Assembly: GCA_004835665.1 (NCBI GenBank)
Contig: RBKR01000005.1
Location: 806,001 to 870,000 of the forward strand
Direction: 5' to 3'
DNA from: Phoma sp. XZ068
Lineage: Eukaryota; Ascomycota; Dothideomycetes; Pleosporales; Didymellaceae
DNA length: 64,000 nt
In this document: piece by piece, positions 12,300 to 22,402 of the stretch
Layout: each line of letters starts with the position of its first letter
How positions within the stretch are numbered: the stretch's first letter is position 1
Made by a program: the position numbers and the translations under genes
Notes under the pieces: generated by a model
Databases searched by the model: none
Told to the model about the DNA's origin: nothing
What the model saw: only the letters and a program-made list of their open reading frames with translations

Positions 12300-12333
12300 G
12301 CCAAAAGTCTGTTCGCCCGAAACGCACGGGCCA
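12300..12333 (+). repeat. Left terminal inverted repeat
   Basis: The repeat begins GCCAAAAGTCTGTTCG and matches the reverse complement of the right end. The outer 17 bases are identical; a few substitutions and one indel lie further in. Confidence 0.85.
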
Positions 12334-12428
12334 TAACTACCCCACAGTTCTCAAGAACAGCACCTTCTTTAACACCATACTACTCTATTAAAATAAGGTC
12401 TTTTGGCACTAAAATTTCAGGCAATCAG

Positions 12429-13508
12429 ATGCGCGGGGGTAAGCTATTAGAAGCCCAGCGTATATATTGCTTAGCCCAGGTTGACGCTGGTGTGTCGTCG
12501 CGTGAAGTTGCTATCGCGCTTTCTTGCACCCAACGCTGCGTGCAGAAAACAGTCTCTTGATAGAAAGCTACCTCTAGCATCACGTCGCAAGCTAGGATAG
12601 GCCAGCCTGCTATTTTAACTAGTAGGGATCATCGTCGACTGCAGCGGATTGCTCAAAAAAACCCACAAATAGAGTACCACAAGCTTATAGAGGAGGCGGG
12701 CCTATAGGACGTTGGAGTTACCCACCCCCAGGTATCACAGCAGACTGTTCAACAAGCAATAGCTAATAAGGGTCTCCACAAGTTCAGAGCAAAGCGCAGA
12801 CCAAAAATTAGTAGGCAGACAGCTAAACTCCGTCTAGCTGTTGCTCACGCGTGGCAGGGCTTTGACTGGAATCGCCAAGTCTTCAGGTTTAGCGACGAGT
12901 GTAGCGTTGCCCGTGGATCTAGCCACAACACCACCTGGGTATAGCGATTACCTGATGAGAAATGGTCTCACGAGATGGTAGAGGAGGTTACCACTGCTCA
13001 CCAACCTGCTCGTATGGTGTGGGCGTCGATATCAATGACGCTGGGAGGCCGAGTTTGGCGTAGTCCACTCGTGGTGATAACCAGGGACGAGGCAGCTCCA
13101 CGTCGTGGGTATACTGCTCAAAGCTATATATAGGCATTAGAAGAAGGGCTCATGCCCTACTACAGGCCAGGCGAGTGGTTTATGCAGGATAACGCACGTA
13201 TCCACACTGCGTATGCCTACAGGGAGTGGTTGGAGGTTCACAGCGTAGCCACTGTTAACTGGCCTCCATATTCTCCAGACCTCAACCCTATCAAGCACCT
13301 CTGGTGGGCACTTAAAAAGAAGCTCCATAAGCTCTATCCTAAGTTTGACTATATAGGAGACTCTCAAGAGGAGTAGGAGGCATTTGAATTGGGGTTGCAC
13401 GAGGCATGGGCTGCCATACCTAACTCACTTATTCGCCAGCTTATCAGGTCAATGCCACAACGCCTAGACACCGTAAGACAGGCAAGAGGTTATCAGACTA
13501 AATATTAA
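12429..13508 (+). pseudogene. Tc1-type DD34E transposase, broken
   Basis: One continuous reading frame of 360 codons starts at ATG 12429 and ends at TAA 13506-13508. It is interrupted by stops at 12558 (TGA), 12561 (TAG), 12705 (TAG), 12942 (TAG), 13131 (TAG) and 13374 (TAG). No frameshift is needed. The N-terminus is a helix-turn-helix (VDAGVSSREVAIALSCTQR). The catalytic triad region shows FSDE (first Asp) and MQDNARIH (second Asp). The third position, 34 residues after the second, is Lys in NPIKHLW where active Tc1 enzymes carry Glu. The TAG bias fits CpA-to-TpA change by repeat-induced point mutation. It cannot make active enzyme. Confidence 0.85.
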
Positions 13509-13604
13509 GTGTATTGCGATCAATTTAATACTTAAATTGTCTAAATTGGTCCACGTTGTGTGGAGTAATACTACTTCAAAGTTGAGATCACAATGTTGGT
13601 GTGG

Positions 13605-13637
13605 TGGCTCGTGCGCCCGCGCGAACAGACTTTTGGC
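13605..13637 (-). repeat. Right terminal inverted repeat
   Basis: Read on the minus strand, it begins GCCAAAAGTCTGTTCG like the left end, then diverges mildly. It ends with GAGCCA against GGGCCA on the left. Confidence 0.85.
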
Positions 13638-14434
13638 ACCCGACTGTAACATAAGCCTAGCTAGCAATATCGTATTGCGTACCAAGTAATATCCAGCTTG
13701 GTGTGGTGTAGGTATTCCGTGTTGCTGAGTAAAGTGGTATTCTGCTGGCGTTTGATCAGAGGAAACGGAAAAGAGCTCCTTCGTGGTTCGTCCTGCAGGT
13801 AGCTGGGAAGCAGTGTACACCAGCCTCAGCTTCGCGTGACACTAACACAGCGGTGTGAGAATAAAACACCAGTAACCCACCTTTGTACATACATGGATGC
13901 AACGCACATAATTCCAATTGCAACATGCAGCACTAAAAAAGAAGAAGGCAAGAAAGCGGCATATTCGCCATTGGGCTGCATGCCTCCCGTGGCTGGCTGC
14001 CGTGGCTGAACATCGGGGGGCGCGGATCGGTGGTGGAGCCCGCTCGCTGGCGCACATGGCGGCGAAGCTGCGGTGTGTATGGGTGGGTGGGCACAACGAC
14101 GACGTATAGTATTGACGTGGATGTGGTATAAAGGCCCGACAGCACAACACGGCTTGGTTCTTGACCCCACATACACACCCTACTTACACGCAATCCTAGC
14201 TCCTTCCCCTCCATTGATTCCCACTCGCGATCGAATTGTTTGTCTACTGTGTCTGTTGGTCTGTTTGTTGCCAGGGACCTAGTACATCGGACTTTCGGAC
14301 TCGGAGGTTTCACGCTTGCCTGCCCCGCAATTCTGAGCTTTGAGCTTGCTTGCCTTGCTTGCCCCTCTATCGATTGCTGCGCTGGGCGAAAGCTTGTTTT
14401 TGAGCAGTACACCGACGACGTAAACAACTTCAAC
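13638..14434. other. Intergenic, aminotransferase promoter and leader
   Basis: A TATAAAG sequence at 14127-14133, about 300 bp before the start codon, is followed by a CT-rich tract at about 14190-14215. This is a usual arrangement for a strong fungal promoter. Nothing else was recognised in the 797 bp. Confidence 0.4.
14127..14133 (+). promoter_or_regulatory. Candidate TATA box of the aminotransferase gene
   Basis: TATAAAG lies upstream of a CT-rich tract and about 308 bp before the ATG at 14435. The assignment is by position and consensus only. Confidence 0.3.
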
Positions 14435-16114
14435 ATGTCTTTTTCGGCGGATAAGGTGCCGATTCTTAAGGTTGGGGCTGGGCATGGGCAGAGGAGGTTT
14501 TCGACGTCCAAGGAGCCGACTGGTAATGGTGAGTGCACTGGTGGGCATTGAGTTGTGGAGCTTGAGATGAGGAGGGTTAAGAGAAGAATGGCAATTGCAA
14601 AGGAATTGATGTGCTCGAGCTTAGCTATGAGGAGCTTCAGAGCCAGAGTTTATACGGTTGAACCTCGCTGACTTGTCCAGAACTTGGTTCCAGCATCCAT
14701 CGCAACTTCCGCGAATCGCACGAAGGTCACAGGCCTCACGCTGGTCTCGATCCCTCTCGCTCCACCACCGGTGTTGTGTGGACGTCCGAGCAGGCTTACA
14801 AGCACGGCTTCGCTGGTAGGTCAACCAGACTCTGTATGAACGTAGCTTACGAACGAAGATCACCCCGAGGAATGGGCAAACTTGGGCCAGGGAGCGCCAG
14901 AGGTCGATGACAGCATTCAGGGTTGCTTCGAGCGGCCAAAGGAGGTCGACATCAGCGCACATGGCCGAGAGTACGGTCCCACAGCTGGCATTAAGCCGCT
15001 GAGAGAGGCCGTTGCCAACCTGTACAACCAGCACCACCGCAAGTGGAGGAAGAGCCAGTACACATACGAGAACGTCTGCATTGTGCCTGGTGGCCGTGCA
15101 GGTCTCATCCGTATTGCTGCTGTCTTGGGCAACTGCTACCTGGGCTTCTTCATCCCCGACTACACAGCCTACAACGAGATGTTGTCCCTGTTCAAGAACA
15201 TTGCTGCTATTCCTATCCCGCTCGGCGAGCAGGACCAGTACCACATGTCGCCCGACAAGGTTGCAGAGGAAATTGCTCGTGGTACTTCAGTCATCCTGAC
15301 ATCCAACCCGAGGAACCCCACTGGCCAGATGGTCACCAACCCCGAGCTCGCGCAGATCCAGAACATCTGCCGTGACCGCGCGACCCTCATCATGGACGAG
15401 TTCTACTGCGGCTACAACTACACGACCAACTGCGACGGCACCGTCATCTCGGCCGCCGACAACGTCGAGGATGTTGATGAAGACGACGTCCTCATCATCG
15501 ACGGCCTGACCAAGCGCTTCCGCCTCCCCGGCTGGCGCGTCGCGTGGGTCATCGGCCCCAAGGAATTCATCAGCGCCATCGGCTCGTGCGGCTCCTACCT
15601 CGACGGCGGCTGCAACGTGCCCTTCCAGGAAGCGGCCGTGGAGATGCTGAACCCGCCGCGCGTACGCAACGAGATGCGCGCGCTGCAGATGCACTTCCGC
15701 ACCAAGCGCGACTACGTCATCGGCAGGCTGCAGGACATTGGCTTCAAGTTCCCCTACATGCCCAACTCGACTTTCTACCTTTGGCTGGATCTCAGCAGCT
15801 TGCCTGAAGGCATCAACGACGGGCTCAACTTCTTCCAGGCGTGTCTGCAGGAGAAGGTCATCGTTGTGCCGGGCATCTTCTTCGATTTGAATCCCAGCAA
15901 GCGAAGGGATCTGTTCGACAGCCCGTGCCATCACTTTGTGCGCCTGAGTTACGGACCAAGGATGGATGTGCTGGAGAAGGGCATGGACTCGATTGAGAGG
16001 ATCGTGAAGAAGTAAGTTGGTCTTGACGAGTTGTAGATCTGAGCTAATAATTATAGGTACCGCGAGAACCCTGGCTTCAGGCAGATGCCCATGAGGCCTC
16101 GTGGTGGAATGTAG
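14435..16114 (+). CDS. PLP-dependent class I/II aminotransferase
   Basis: Four exons (14435-14528, 14681-14815, 14859-16011, 16057-16114) encode 479 residues, and all joins restore frame. The fold-type I pattern is clear: GREYGPTAGIKPLREAVA near residue 110, TSNPRNPTGQ, IMDEFYCGYNY, and the cofactor-lysine segment IIDGLTKRFRLPGWRVAW, whose Lys forms the Schiff base with pyridoxal phosphate. A late RLSYGP motif supplies the Arg that usually binds the substrate carboxylate. The enzyme transfers an amino group between an amino acid and a keto acid. The substrate cannot be told from sequence alone; aspartate-, aromatic- or kynurenine-type are all possible. The last exon encodes only the basic tail (RQMPMRPRGGM). 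Confidence 0.8.
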
Positions 16115-16330
16115 GTGACGGGATGAGCCGTGCGGTTTGGAGGATGGCCACGACATAGAGGCGTAACGAAACGTATCCGTGGATTATATGGCTTTCGTTT
16201 CTGTTGTACAGACAATACATTTACAATTCCGTGGACCCATTTCTTGCATTGAGCTTATCTCTCAATTCGTCCACCTCAACTCTGCCATCTTTCATATCGA
16301 CAGCGCCGTCTTTCTCCCATCCATACATCT

Positions 16331-16690
16331 TCACTCCTTCTCCCCCTCCCCCTCCTCAGCCTCAAACTCCACCGGCAAATTCATCCCAATCCGCCTCGCG
16401 CTCAATCTCACCCTCTCCTCCTCACTCATACCCATACCAGGATTATACCGCTCAATCAACGTCGCATACATTCGCTGCGCCTGCACATACTGCACAAACT
16501 GCTCTGCCTGCGCCGCCTGGCTCGCTGCGTCGGCGGCCGCGTTGGGCGTGGAGATGTGTGCTCGGAGTCTCTTTTGGAGGGGGGATGCGGCGGAGAGTTT
16601 TTGGTGCGCGGTTCGGGTTGTTTGTTCTTTGACGGGGAGTTCGCGGAGGAGACGCCGGTAGAGGGAGCGGAGTTGAGGCGCGGATGACAT
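16331..16690 (-). CDS. FMC1: ATP synthase assembly factor Fmc1 (LYR family)
   Basis: A single exon encodes 119 residues. The N-terminal LYRRLLRELP is the LYR motif shared by small mitochondrial assembly proteins that associate with acyl carrier protein. Yeast Fmc1 is needed for assembly of the F1 part of ATP synthase at high temperature, with Atp12. The rest is helical, with a conserved YATLIERYNPGMGMSEEERV segment and an acidic end. Length matches fungal Fmc1. The gene shares an upstream region of 216 bp with the divergent EngB-like GTPase gene. Confidence 0.8.
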   Translation of the reverse strand: MSSAPQLRSLYRRLLRELPVKEQTTRTAHQKLSAASPLQKRLRAHISTPNAAADAASQAAQAEQFVQYVQAQRMYATLIERYNPGMGMSEEERVRLSARRIGMNLPVEFEAEEGEGEKE

Positions 16691-16906
16691 TTTTTTGTGG
16701 TTATGTGTGAAGCGCGATGGTGTGAGGTGCAGCGGGGGCTGGAATTGTGCAGTGCGGTGCGCTGGTGAGTGGTGATGTAATGAATTGTTTGGTGGTGATA
16801 GTAGTGAACGCGGAGGTGCTGCGGCGAAAAGTTCGGGGGAGCGCTTGGGCCAGGCGTGAAGGGACTACATCACTCTACTTCCCTTCCCTCCAATCTTTCT
16901 AGGAAT

Positions 16907-18190
16907 ATGTCGGGTCTTTTGCCGACGCCGAGTTGGATATGTCGCGCGTGTGTACGAGGGATAGGGCAGCAGCGGAGAGGTCTGCGTGTGCGACCAAGGG
17001 CACGCCAGACGCCGGCTGAAGCAGCGAAGCTTCCACCTACGGATACAATCACGCTCACGGATGGCACGACGATACGGATACAAGCCGACCGACCCCAGCG
17101 GGCTGCTGCGACAGTTCCAGCGACGGAATCACCTTCACAGCCACCCGAGACTGTGAATCCACCACCCGTCCGCCAACCTCGCGACGATGAGCTCATACCA
17201 TCACCTCCGTCTGCAGCACTGCAATCCTACCCCAAATCAAAGAACAAGGCACCCCCAGAAACACCCCCCACCGGCCCACACGACTACAACTGGTACTTTG
17301 AAACCGCTTCCCCCACACCCGCCAACAAAACCCACGCAACCACCTTCTTCGACAAACACGGCAAAGCCGCCACCCTCCTCCGCAGCATCGCCCAATTCCG
17401 CAAACTCCCCGAAACAGACGTACCAGAAGTCGCCTTCATCGGGCGCAGCAACGTGGGGAAATCCTCCCTCCTCAACGCCGTAATGGGATGCGACACCCGG
17501 TCTCTCCTCGCACGCACATCCAGCACCCCGGGCTTCACCAAGACCATGAATCTCTACGGGATCGCGCCCGATCCAGGCGTGCGGATAAAAACCGCGGCGT
17601 TATCTGGCAGCGGGGCGCCCGGGCGGGAAGTCATAACGGGGCGGGCGGGTCTGACAATCGTCGATATGCCGGGTTATGGCGCGGGATCGCTGAGTGCCTG
17701 GGGGCTGGAGATAATGAAGTATATCCAGTCTCGCAAGGCGCTGCGGCGGGTTTTTGTTCTGCTGGATGCGGAGCATGGGGTTAAGGATAAGGATAGGAGT
17801 ATTCTTGCGTCGTTGAGGTTGGCGGGCGTGAGTCATCAGGTTATTTTGAGTAAGGTGGATAAGCTGTATATTCCGCCTGCGCGGGAGATTAAGAGGGTGG
17901 GCAAGGGGGCCAAGTTGAAGAGTAAGGGGAGTGTGGTGGGGTTGAGGGGGAAGATGAAGGAGTTGCTGCCGGAGATTAAACCGCCTGTGGGCGGTGGCGC
18001 GTTGGGCGAGATCCTGGCGTGTAGTTCTGAGGTCATGGTTGATGGCCAGCGGCTGGGTATTGCAGATGTAAGGTTTGCTGTGCTGAAGGCTGTGGGCTTG
18101 GAGGGCTCCGAGCGCAAGGGGTTTACTGAGAGTAAGAAGAAGATGAAGAAGGCGGCGGCGGCGGCGGCGGCAGAGTCAGAGAGAGCATAG
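16907..18190 (+). CDS. EngB/YihA-type mitochondrial GTPase
   Basis: A single exon encodes 427 residues. The first in-frame ATG is at 16907. The Arg-rich N-terminus (RRGLRVRPRAR) resembles a mitochondrial presequence. A TRAFAC GTPase domain follows: G1 GRSNVGKS at about 179-186, the TSSTPG switch region, G3 DMPG at about 253 and G4 SKVD at about 315. Bacterial EngB helps large-subunit ribosome assembly, and the yeast relative Mrx8 acts with the mitochondrial expression machinery. The insert between the switch region and G3 (SGSGAPGREVITG) and the Lys/Ala-rich tail are additions typical of fungal members. Mitochondrial location is inferred. Confidence 0.8.
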   Translation: MSGLLPTPSWICRACVRGIGQQRRGLRVRPRARQTPAEAAKLPPTDTITLTDGTTIRIQADRPQRAAATVPATESPSQPPETVNPPPVRQPRDDELIPSPPSAALQSYPKSKNKAPPETPPTGPHDYNWYFETASPTPANKTHATTFFDKHGKAATLLRSIAQFRKLPETDVPEVAFIGRSNVGKSSLLNAVMGCDTRSLLARTSSTPGFTKTMNLYGIAPDPGVRIKTAALSGSGAPGREVITGRAGLTIVDMPGYGAGSLSAWGLEIMKYIQSRKALRRVFVLLDAEHGVKDKDRSILASLRLAGVSHQVILSKVDKLYIPPAREIKRVGKGAKLKSKGSVVGLRGKMKELLPEIKPPVGGGALGEILACSSEVMVDGQRLGIADVRFAVLKAVGLEGSERKGFTESKKKMKKAAAAAAAESERA

Positions 18191-18385
18191 CATGTGCTGT
18201 TGTAGTGTTGTTACAAGATACCCATCTCACTTCTATAATGGATAATTCTGAAATGCTTCATCACTCTGTATCTCAGTACTGCATACAACCACACGCTAAC
18301 AATCAAGATCGTCGTAATTTCGGCAAGTGTACATTGTACATTCTATATACGCTACGCTGAACATATCCTACAGACAAAAGAAACA

Positions 18386-21055
18386 CTACTCCACCGGATC
18401 CTCCTCCAGCAGAGCCTTGAAGCTAAACGGCTCAAACGGCACACCATCACCAATGAAATGCTTGCTCATCGCCTCGACCCAGTGCAGACGCAGCGAGTGT
18501 AACATGGCACTCGTGCCCTCCATCACACAGAGAACCATGACGGTAAGCGCGAACCAGAATCCGAAGATGAAGACCATCAGCACAGAGCCGATAATGCCCG
18601 TGTGCGCGAAGGCGTTCTTCATCGTCATCTCCCACAGGACAATGGAGAGACGCTGATGGGCGAGGGACAGCGCCCAGAGACGCAGGTAGGAGGCGGTGTG
18701 GGAAACGCAGTTGAGGCAGAATTCTGGAACACATTAGTAGGCGTTGTTTTGCGAATAGTGTAGACTTACCGATGGTGTGGATGACCTGGTGGATCATGAT
18801 CTCACCAAAGTCGAACTCCTCATGCTCCTCGCCGTGGCCAATGTCCTGGGTGATCATTGCGATGCCATCGTCGTCGTCGCCGAAGCTCTCGCGTCCACCG
18901 TTGGCGTTACCGTTAGTGTCTTCGTCATCGTCCAGCGCGCTGACACGAGCAGTCTCGCCGATGCTGCGGTATCCAAGAGCCTTGGCCTTGTTGTGCTCCC
19001 AGCGGAGGTAGAAAGGCTTCAAGAACAGAAGAATAGGAACGCAGACAAGAGCCATCAGCAACAGAATGACCTGTACTGTAGCCTGACCAGGGTACAATGG
19101 CTGATCAGGATTTTCGAGAGTACCAGGCTGCAAGAACATGTAGATCAACATGTTCAGCAGGGAAGGAGGGTCCTGTCCCTTGGCGGCCCAGTCGACGGAC
19201 CACTTGTAGACAATGGAGAAAGACAGGTATCCGAAGATGGACTGGAAGAAGATCATGCCAGGCACAAAGTTGCCCCAGATATCGATGGGTGTCTTGAAGT
19301 AGCGTGCGTTGACGAGCGACCACATGAGGGAGAATGTCATGTGGCACCAACCGAGAAGAATACTGAGCTTCATCTTGTAACTGTTGGAGAAGAGCAAGTC
19401 GTTCTCGGTATCGTGCCAGCGGTAATCCAGACCGAAGGGGTAGGTGTGGCCCTCGACGCGGTGAGCGGTAGGACCCTTGCCGTCGTTGTCCCACACCCAC
19501 ATAGACTTGAACCAGGGAAGACCGAGGGAGAAGGCATCGCAGTAGATCAGACCGGTGTAGATGGAGAAAAGACCCATCATGAAGACAATGTAACGACCGT
19601 AGAACATCATGGAGAACAGCTCGTCGAGCTTGCTGCGCTCCAGTCTGCGCTCGTAGTAGATCATAGCCACAGCTGCGGCCAGAAGGATGACACCGTGGCC
19701 AGCGTCACCGAACATGACAGCGAACATGAAGGGGAATGTGACGATGGCGGGCAGTGCCGGGTTGACTTCGCGGTACTTGATGGTTCCGTACGCATCGATG
19801 ATGGTCTGGAAACCATTGGTGAACCTGTTGACCTTGAAGTAGGTGGGAGGGGTCTTGGTCGTCTTGATCTGGTTGACAATGGTTGGGACGGACAGGCCGG
19901 CGCGCTCGTTGACGTCTGACAGAGTAGACTTGATGAGACCAAGGGAGCTGGTGGGCGCCCAGGCCTCAGCAATAAGCGTCTTGCGCTGGTGGTCGTACGA
20001 GAACCTGTTCAGTGTCTCGTAGGTAGCCTTCTCCTTCTTGATGACCACCATCCAGGCGGCCAGGTTGCGGCTGATGGCCGTCAATTCGGCGTCCAGAGTT
20101 GACTTGGTATTGCGCAGAACACTAGCAAGGTCGCTCAAACGGGTGTTGACCTCACGGATCTGGTCGCGGCGCAGCTCGCTGTTCTCGTCGACGCTGTACA
20201 GGTCGGCACCAAGGGACTCGGAGATCTTGCGGATCTTGGCGATGATCTCCTTGCCGTGGGCGAAGATGATGAAGACATTCTTGCTGGTCTCCTCGTTGGT
20301 CTCGGGGTTGATGATGGGCTCCGGGATCTCGGACTGGTTCATGTACAGGTTGCCACGAAGCGTACGCCACAGGATTCTCTCAAAAGCGGCGATGCGCTCG
20401 CGGGGGATAACACCAGCGACGAAGCCAATGTTCATGACGGTGAAAGAGCGCTCAGCAGAGGCGTCACCGGAGCCGTTCTGCTCGACATCGCGGAGAAGCG
20501 GCGCATCGTCGTCAGCGTCGAGGGATTGCCTGATCTCCTCCGTCTGGCCACGAGCCCTGTCGAAGAAGCCGCCAGCCTCTCTCAGCACCCAGCGCCATTC
20601 GGTGAGCTCCACCTCGCGCTTCTTCAGCGTCTCGTAGCTCTCGTTGAGGGAGGCGATGCGCTGCTCGAGGCTCTGGCTCTTGTCGGCCAGCTCGTCAATC
20701 TCCGAGGCCGAGGGCGAGGTGAAGGGGTTGTTGAAGTCGTAGATGGAGCGCATCGAGATGCTTGCCTTGTCCATCTGGGCGTGGAAGTAGCGCAGCTGGC
20801 GCTCCACGTTGTCGAGGCGGCGGATCTCCTGGGTGAAGGTGCGCTGGAAGGCCGTCGTCTCGGAGTTGAGCTGGAGTCGGTCAGCCTGCAGTCCCATGTC
20901 TGCCGTGATAGCCTGTGGTAACTCACGTCTCTAAAGTCCATGACGCCGAGCTCTCCAAGCGCGGAGACGACCTCGCGGCCAATCTCGTTGGCAATGTAGA
21001 GCTGGGTCAAGGACATGTCCGCCGAGCGGAACATGGTGTCCTTTTGCGGTGCCAT
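18386..21055 (-). CDS. VPH1: V-type proton ATPase subunit a (Vph1/Stv1 type)
   Basis: Exons 20927-21055, 18770-20870 and 18386-18723 encode 855 residues, the usual length. The splices create MDFRDLNSETTAFQRTF and VIHTIEFCLNCVSHTASYL, both family-specific. Subunit a spans the membrane sector of the vacuolar ATPase and forms the proton half-channels. The N-terminal half is cytosolic, with coiled coils. The C-terminal half has about eight membrane segments. SHTASYLRLWALSLAH contains the Arg that corresponds to the essential Arg735 of yeast Vph1. The intron between the last two exons falls just before this helix. Whether it is the vacuolar or the Golgi isoform cannot be told; fungi of this type usually have one gene. 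Confidence 0.92.
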
Positions 21056-21384
21056 GATGGCGGTTCGAGAGCCAAGTCGTCCTGCAGAAGGCTCCTTGTC
21101 TCGAGGTTCGGTCGGGGCGCGGGCGGCGAGATGGGGTTGATGATAGCTATGCTTGCGATGATGGCGTTCCAAGCTGCAGCAGCCTCCGCCAAGTCGTCAC
21201 GTGGTTTGACAGCTGCGTCATCTTCGATGCTTAAACGCCCGCCCCCTACGATCAACGAGTCTGAACAACCAAACATGCATCATCGTGAATCAAATTAATA
21301 ACCTCTAAACAGCATCTCGCTCGTATGTCGCGACTCCATGATCCCCACGATCCACACCTCATGTTGTGAGTGGCTGGTTCCCAG
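21056..21384. other. Intergenic, V-ATPase subunit a promoter
   Basis: This 329-bp interval lies between the V-ATPase start codon and the 3' end of the small secreted protein gene. No further feature was recognised. Confidence 0.35.
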
Positions 21385-21896
21385 TCAAGGCCACTTTCCA
21401 TCCCCATCAGCCTTCGCCCGGCGACAACGCCCCCCAGAGCATGTCGAGCCTTCGCCCTCGCACCTCTTAACCCACTTATACGTCTCCAACCCCGTACACT
21501 CAAAAACACTTGACCGCGCACCTGGTCCGTCCCAGCAATTTGGCATAGCCCACACTCTCTTGCATGTATTGCAGCTTTGCCAGTCGCTCTTATACTTCTG
21601 GTTGCAGTATTGGTGCAGTATGTCCTGTTTGGATACCTCTGAGGCTGATGTCAGTTGTGATTGACATGGAGGAGTATGATTGTGATGATGGATAGGGTTA
21701 TCAGGAGCCGGGCAGACTTACTAAGGTCGTCGACGATCGCGCTGAAGCAGTAGTGCTGCCCGATCTTGCATTGGCCAGCTTTCATCAGAGCTCCATCACT
21801 GCCGATCTGCTGAGGGTTTCTGCTGTCGTCCTTTCCTGACGACGGGAGAGCGTACGCGAGCGCGGCGAACGCAAGAGCATTGAAGATTAATTGCAT
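21385..21896 (-). CDS. Small secreted Cys-rich protein, effector candidate
   Basis: Exons 21722-21896 and 21385-21638 flank an 83-bp intron (GTAAGT...CTCAG) and encode 142 residues. The N-terminus (MQLIFNALAFAALAYA) is a clear signal peptide, followed by LPSS as a probable cleavage region. The mature part carries ten cysteines, an even number that suggests five disulfides: GQCKIGQHYC, HQYC, QSCNTC, NCW, ECTG, RCEG, TCSG and RC. The C-terminus is basic and Gly/Lys-rich. I recognise no family. Size, secretion and Cys content are those of a candidate effector or defensin-like apoplastic protein. The exon 2 frame is open only in the spliced phase, and its TGA at 21385 gives a plausible end; a further downstream intron cannot be excluded. 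Confidence 0.55.
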
Positions 21897-22402
21897 CGTG
21901 ACCGTGGCTGTGCGGTGAAGCCGATGCGGTTGGGTGGAGAATCTCGGTATAGTGATATGAAGCTCTCTGCGAGTGCGCGAGTGCTCTGGACTGTAGCAAT
22001 ATGGATGGATGTTGGAAGTGTTTAGAAGACGCCAGTGGTTTTATCACGGATGTCCAGATGGCTCCTTCATCAAAGCCAGGTACGGGGAGGGCTTACCAAA
22101 CCCATTGCGCTTCCCTGACATCGTTGGTGCCGGCCGCCGTTCGTGTAGCACTTGAATGGAAGTAGCGACTGGCGCATTCCAGATGACTTTCGGTAATGAG
22201 GAAATCTGCAGGTTAGCACACCCCATTACCTTGCTGAGTGTACGTGGCGACGCGACTGAGCGCGTCAATGTTGATGGTCGTAAAGCAAGGAAATCATAGC
22301 TTGTGTTGAACAACATAATATATGGTTGGCTAAGCAAGGGCAATCTAAACATCAAATGTGACCACCAACGCCCTGGTAAACCTCTAGAAGAAAACCCACA
22401 CA
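21897..22402. other. Intergenic, left border of the siderophore cluster
   Basis: This 506-bp stretch holds the promoter of the small secreted protein and the 3' flank of the NRPS. No perfect iron-repressor site is present. Confidence 0.35.

Larger units (their letters stand above)
12300..13637 (+). mobile_element. Tc1/mariner-type DNA transposon, inactive
   Basis: The 1338-bp element is bounded by about 34-bp imperfect inverted repeats and holds one degenerate DDE transposase frame. Size, helix-turn-helix N-terminus and the QDN...SPDLNP signature place it in the Tc1 branch. A TA dinucleotide precedes the left end (12298-12299). The right end is followed by AC, so a clean TA duplication is not visible. 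It sits between SEC3 and the aminotransferase gene and does not interrupt either. Confidence 0.85.

Noticed and set aside
12300..13637. Possibility that the transposon carries cargo or is active
   Set aside because: The whole element is filled by one transposase frame with six stops and a lost catalytic Glu.
15287..16156. A 289-codon minus-strand ORF opposite the aminotransferase
   Set aside because: Antisense shadow; the plus strand carries intact catalytic motifs.
18777..19919. A 380-codon plus-strand ORF inside the V-ATPase gene
   Set aside because: Antisense shadow of a highly conserved exon; its sequence has no family features.
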